Below, in pieces: positions 19,846-21,819 of a stretch of 21,819 bases of DNA. Source of the DNA: a virus; the IMG/VR virus record IMGVR_UViG_3300027782_000407, positions 1-21,819 of that record; one strand, 5' to 3'. Both the position numbers and the translations under genes were made by a program. How positions within the stretch are numbered: the stretch's first letter is position 1; every line of letters begins with the position of its first letter. The notes under the pieces are model-generated. The model searched no databases and had not been told where the DNA came from. It was given only the letters and a program-made list of their open reading frames with translations.

Positions 19846-20757
19846 CTATTTTAATTGATTCAAGAATTCGTCTACTACATCCTGGAATCTTTCTGCTACA
19901 TTAATTTTTAAGTTAACAGCATCTTGAATTTTACCTTGACGTTTTTCTTCAAACTCGTGTTGAGCCTTACGTTGATCTGCTAACCACTTATCATAAGCCA
20001 ACTTATACTCATTTGCTAATTCTAAGTTTACTTGATTAACTCTTGCTTGAATTTCACCTCTCTCTTTCTGAATTCTAGCATTCTCAGAAGTAACAGCATT
20101 CTTTGCTTTTGATTTGAAGTAATTCACTTTTTGCTCATACCCTCTATGAAGTCCTGCTAATTCTTCATGAATTGCAAGCAATTGCTCAGGTGTGTGGTGA
20201 ATAGTTACTTTAAGAGGAGTTCTTTTTCCTGCTTCAATATCCATAAACTCTAAAGTTTTAATGGTAGGAAGTTCTGCTCTTAAACGGTCTAGAGTTCCTC
20301 TTTTATGAATGAACTGACCAATATGTGAAGCATAAGCCTCTGCTTCTAAATACTCATTATATTCGGCTGCAGTCATTTGATCTAAACCAAAATCTCCATC
20401 TACCTCTAAAGGAAGGTTTTCTGAAATGGTTGTAGGACGGATTGGAGCTTCTACCTCATAGTTGAATTTCTCAGTTTGAATATCTTTAATTAATTCATCC
20501 TTAGCTTTGATGTTTTCCATCAAGAATGCTTGAGTGGCAGATAATCTTGCTTTGGCTTGTAGTAACTGTACTACGTTTTCTGGAATAGGATTTCCTTGAG
20601 TTTCAATATAGGTTTCAGTACCTATTACTAAAGTTTTCTCTACGTTGTTGATGTTATCTAATTTAGTAGAAATCTCTTTTGCTCTTTGATTGCAAAGATT
20701 AGAGATTGATTGTGCTTGAGACATTGATAACCCTTTTGCTGATAACGAATTCTTCAT
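19846..20757 (-). CDS. Coiled-coil phage protein, 303 aa
   Basis: A 303-residue, mainly helical protein. Residues about 15-110 and 215-285 are rich in Glu, Lys, Gln and Ala with heptad-like spacing (ARIQKERGEIQARVNQVNLE, WLADQRKAQHEFEEKRQGK), indicating coiled coils. They flank a mixed region around 111-195 (LPLEVDGDFGLDQMTAAEY). It has no enzyme motif or signal peptide. Codon use looks better balanced than in its neighbours, which could mean high expression; a structural or scaffolding role is possible but unproven. Confidence 0.85.
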   Translation of the reverse strand: MKNSLSAKGLSMSQAQSISNLCNQRAKEISTKLDNINNVEKTLVIGTETYIETQGNPIPENVVQLLQAKARLSATQAFLMENIKAKDELIKDIQTEKFNYEVEAPIRPTTISENLPLEVDGDFGLDQMTAAEYNEYLEAEAYASHIGQFIHKRGTLDRLRAELPTIKTLEFMDIEAGKRTPLKVTIHHTPEQLLAIHEELAGLHRGYEQKVNYFKSKAKNAVTSENARIQKERGEIQARVNQVNLELANEYKLAYDKWLADQRKAQHEFEEKRQGKIQDAVNLKINVAERFQDVVDEFLNQLK

Positions 20758-20759
20758 AA

Positions 20760-20999
20760 CTATACGATTTTTACTAATTTAATTATTGTTGTATCTTTTC
20801 TGTTGATTAATTTTGCTATTGCAGTACCAAACCAATTGTTTTTAACTAGTGCTACTGCATATTGGTTTTTAACTGTGGTGCCCTGTTCTTCGGTTAGAAA
20901 CCCTTCTCTAACTAATCCATCTACGATTGCTTCTTTTGTTGCATTATAATTAGTTAACTCAGATGCTAACTGTACTTCGTCTGTTGAATAACTTGCCAT
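20760..20999 (-). CDS. Hypothetical phage protein, 79 aa
   Basis: A 79-residue helical protein (DEVQLASELTNYNATKEAIVDGLVREGFLTEEQG). The last part (WFGTAIAKLINRKDTTIIKLVKIV) is basic and hydrophobic. It is the first gene after the promoter at 21028-21057 and has the usual leader AAAAGTTATG. I recall similar small proteins in Bacteroidota phages but know no function. Confidence 0.8.
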   Translation of the reverse strand: MASYSTDEVQLASELTNYNATKEAIVDGLVREGFLTEEQGTTVKNQYAVALVKNNWFGTAIAKLINRKDTTIIKLVKIV

Positions 21000-21027
21000 A
21001 ACTTTTATTAATTTTATTTCTATACTT

Positions 21028-21057
21028 TAATATACGAAGAAAGATCCAGATATCCAA
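21028..21057 (-). promoter_or_regulatory. Bacteroidota-type promoter (TTTG-N20-TATATTA)
   Basis: TTG at 21055-21057 and TATATTA at 21028-21034 on the minus strand, spacing 20, TTCG before the -7 box. It is the only one of the nine whose -7 box deviates at the last base. The TTG lies in the terminator stem. Confidence 0.8.
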
Positions 21058-21064
21058 ATCTTTC
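21039..21064 (-). terminator. Intrinsic terminator after the 77-aa gene
   Basis: The minus-strand RNA pairs GAAAGATTTGG with CTGGATCTTTC around ATAT (11 positions, three of them G-U). The T-run is weak (TTTCTTCG), so it may act mainly through its stem. Confidence 0.6.
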
Positions 21065-21078
21065 TCCGAATATTTTTC

Positions 21079-21312
21079 TTATTGGTGATGACGAATATAC
21101 TTTCCATGTCTGTCAACTCTGACATTCATTTTAGTTAATTCGAAATACCAATTGTTAAACTTACCCAAACCTGACCTTTGTCTTGCTTGGCGGTTTGCAG
21201 ATGCTACTGCTTCTTCTCTACCGTTCTCTGTTGTTTCAACAAAAAACGTGGGAGCCTGAACACCAGTCTTACTGGTAGGGACTACTCTCCAAATTCTCAA
21301 TTTCTGAGTCAT
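21079..21312 (-). CDS. Hypothetical phage protein, 77 aa
   Basis: A 77-residue basic protein (KLRIWRVVPTSKTG, TENGREEAVASANRQARQR, VRVDRHGKYIRHH) with an alpha/beta pattern, possibly a nucleic-acid binder. It lies just downstream of the tRNA cluster and may be read from the same transcript. A small hairpin (TTAGC/GCTAA, 21316-21330) lies between them. No family recognised. Confidence 0.75.
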   Translation of the reverse strand: MTQKLRIWRVVPTSKTGVQAPTFFVETTENGREEAVASANRQARQRSGLGKFNNWYFELTKMNVRVDRHGKYIRHHQ

Positions 21313-21377
21313 AAATTAGCTAATAGCTAATCTACATTGGAGATGAAGGAATTGACCTCATAATGGATAAAATTTAG
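21313..21377 (-). other. Gap between tRNA cluster and 77-aa gene; possible tRNA 3'-half remnant
   Basis: The minus strand contains GAGGTCAATTCC followed by TTCATCTCCA, which resembles the T-arm and acceptor 3' strand of a tRNA. No matching GGAGATG 5' strand exists nearby. It could be a decayed tRNA; the evidence is weak. Confidence 0.25.
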
Positions 21378-21449
21378 TGGCCTTGGGGAATTATGATATC
21401 CCAACCTTTTCGTTATGAGCGAACTGCTCCTCCTTTGAGCTACAAGGCC
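21378..21449 (-). tRNA. tRNA with CAU anticodon, Ile2 (lysidine)-like
   Basis: The cloverleaf has acceptor GGCCTTG paired with CAAGGCC (7 of 7), D-stem GCTC/GAGC, anticodon loop CTCATAA and T-stem GGGAT with TTCCC (one mismatch). The T-loop is ATCATAA, which keeps T55 and C56 but not T54. The GGCC...GGCCA ends with CAU recall bacterial tRNA-Ile2, which reads AUA after lysidine modification; elongator tRNA-Met is the alternative. CCA is not encoded (ACTA follows). It abuts the next tRNA without a spacer base. Confidence 0.75.
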
Positions 21450-21522
21450 TGGTAGCGTAACGTGGACTCGAACCACCCCCCTAGCTTATGAGACTAGGAT
21501 GCAACCTTTACACTTTAACGCA
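21450..21522 (-). tRNA. tRNA with CAU anticodon (Met-like), CCA encoded
   Basis: D-stem GTGT/GCAT, anticodon arm CTAGT-CTCATAA-GCTAG (CAU) and T-arm GGTGG-TTCGAGT-CCACG (outermost pair mismatched). It ends with ACCA, the CCA being encoded. The acceptor pairs TGCGTTA with TTACGCT with two T-T mismatches, so it is imperfect. The CCA end touches the first base of the following tRNA. It is either a functional elongator tRNA-Met with a weak acceptor or a decaying gene. Confidence 0.65.
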
Positions 21523-21531
21523 GTTTATTAG

Positions 21532-21609
21532 CTGATTAATAAGGAGTCGAACCTTAAACCCCTACCTCCTTTAGATTCAGAGGTGGTGTGCACCCTTACA
21601 CCATAATCA
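21532..21609 (-). tRNA. tRNA-like element, anticodon uncertain (UCU possible)
   Basis: The acceptor TGATTAT/TTAATCA (6 of 7) and the T-arm TAAGG-TTCGACT-CCTTA (5 of 5) are clear, and a GTGT/GCAC D-arm is present. The anticodon arm is odd: CCTCT and GGAGG enclose nine bases. With an extra G-A pair the loop becomes AATCTAA, giving UCU (Arg), but position 33 is then A instead of the near-universal U. The total of 78 nt is longer than a usual class I tRNA. Confidence 0.45.
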
Positions 21610-21660
21610 TTCCGAGAGTTTCGAACCTCTCAGCCTTAGGTTAATTACTCCCAAGGTTTG
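21610..21660 (-). other. Degenerate tRNA-like piece (one stem plus T-arm)
   Basis: The minus strand shows CCTTGGG paired with CCTAAGG around nine bases, then GAGAG-GTTCGAAA-CTCTC, a T-arm with the TTCGAAA core. A matching acceptor 5' strand and D-arm are missing because tRNA-Asp ends immediately upstream. This looks like a 3' half of a tRNA. Confidence 0.4.
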
Positions 21661-21732
21661 CGGTCTATGAGAGAATCGAACTCTCGCCTCTGACGTGACA
21701 AGCCAGTACTGCTACCATTACACAAATAGACC
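21661..21732 (-). tRNA. tRNA-Asp (GUC)
   Basis: The clearest tRNA of the cluster: acceptor GGTCTAT/ATAGACC perfect, D-arm GTGT-AATGGTA-GCAG, anticodon arm CTGGC-TTGTCAC-GTCAG with anticodon GUC, T-arm GAGAG-TTCGATT-CTCTC perfect, and G73, the discriminator expected for Asp. A full CCA is not encoded. Confidence 0.88.
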
Positions 21733-21819
21733 AAATTACCTGTCTTTCCAGGCTGTCAACTACTTACCAATTAGCCTCATTGGTCAATCCTCTTATAGTC
21801 GATTTTGTGGAGCTATGGA
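21733..21819 (-). other. Upstream end of tRNA region, hairpins but no complete tRNA
   Basis: Two hairpins are visible on the minus strand: ACCAAT/ATTGGT around 7 bases and CCTG/CAGG around 6 bases. A GGCTAATTGGTAAGT segment resembles a tRNA D-arm, but no complete cloverleaf can be closed. The cluster probably continues beyond the window. Confidence 0.3.

Noticed and set aside
1-21819. CRISPR array, insertion sequence or integrase site
   Set aside because: No regularly spaced repeats, no transposase or recombinase gene and no terminal inverted repeats were seen. Repeats found are promoters, terminators and HEN-associated motifs.
21733-21819. A complete extra tRNA at the right edge
   Set aside because: A GACCAAT/TTTGGTC acceptor could be drawn, but the enclosed length (57 nt) is too short, no T-arm is present and it would overlap tRNA-Asp.

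Overview
The window looks like part of a tailed-phage genome infecting a member of the Bacteroidota, probably a flavobacterium-like host. The DNA is strongly AT-rich, and small genes are packed on one strand with 1-4 base overlaps. There is a phage-type thymidylate synthase, a tRNA cluster and several homing endonucleases (HENs). Nine promoters have the Bacteroidota layout (TTG, then TATATTT exactly 20 bases later). Apart from one HEN, every gene reads on the minus strand, so transcription runs from high to low coordinates.

Layout from right to left (direction of transcription): a tRNA and tRNA-like cluster (about 21.38-21.82 kb) and one small gene. The operon from the promoter at 21.03 kb holds hypothetical genes, a long structured non-coding RNA (18.78-19.10 kb) and a 57-aa protein, and ends in a UUCG-loop terminator. 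The operon from 18.52 kb holds a metallophosphoesterase, a P-loop polynucleotide kinase and a HEN with a PD-(D/E)XK core. The operon from 16.04 kb holds an Rnl5-type RNA ligase. The operon from 14.10 kb holds two CAP-domain lipoproteins and another exported protein. The operon from 12.57 kb holds a membrane-anchored GH73-like glucosaminidase and phage-family proteins. The operon from 10.30 kb starts with a cREC cyclic-phosphate-processing protein and ends with a GIY-YIG HEN. The operon from 7.82 kb holds twin 30-aa membrane peptides and a second metallophosphoesterase, facing a plus-strand LAGLIDADG HEN. The operon from 5.07 kb holds small genes and a broken copy of the phosphoesterase C-terminus. 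The operon from 3.69 kb holds about ten tiny genes and then a thymidylate synthase that stops before its catalytic cysteine, followed by another GIY-YIG HEN that runs off the window.

Two themes stand out. One is RNA repair: kinase, ligase, cREC protein and two phosphoesterases lie within about 12 kb of a tRNA cluster, which fits repair of tRNAs cut by host defence nucleases. The other is invasion by homing endonucleases. Four HENs of three nuclease folds sit at operon ends or inside thyA and share an upstream AT-rich motif that differs from the main phage promoter. The most unusual items are the split thyA, the structured RNA, the twin 30-aa peptides that encode the next gene's Shine-Dalgarno sequence, and the promoters whose TTG box lies inside a terminator stem.
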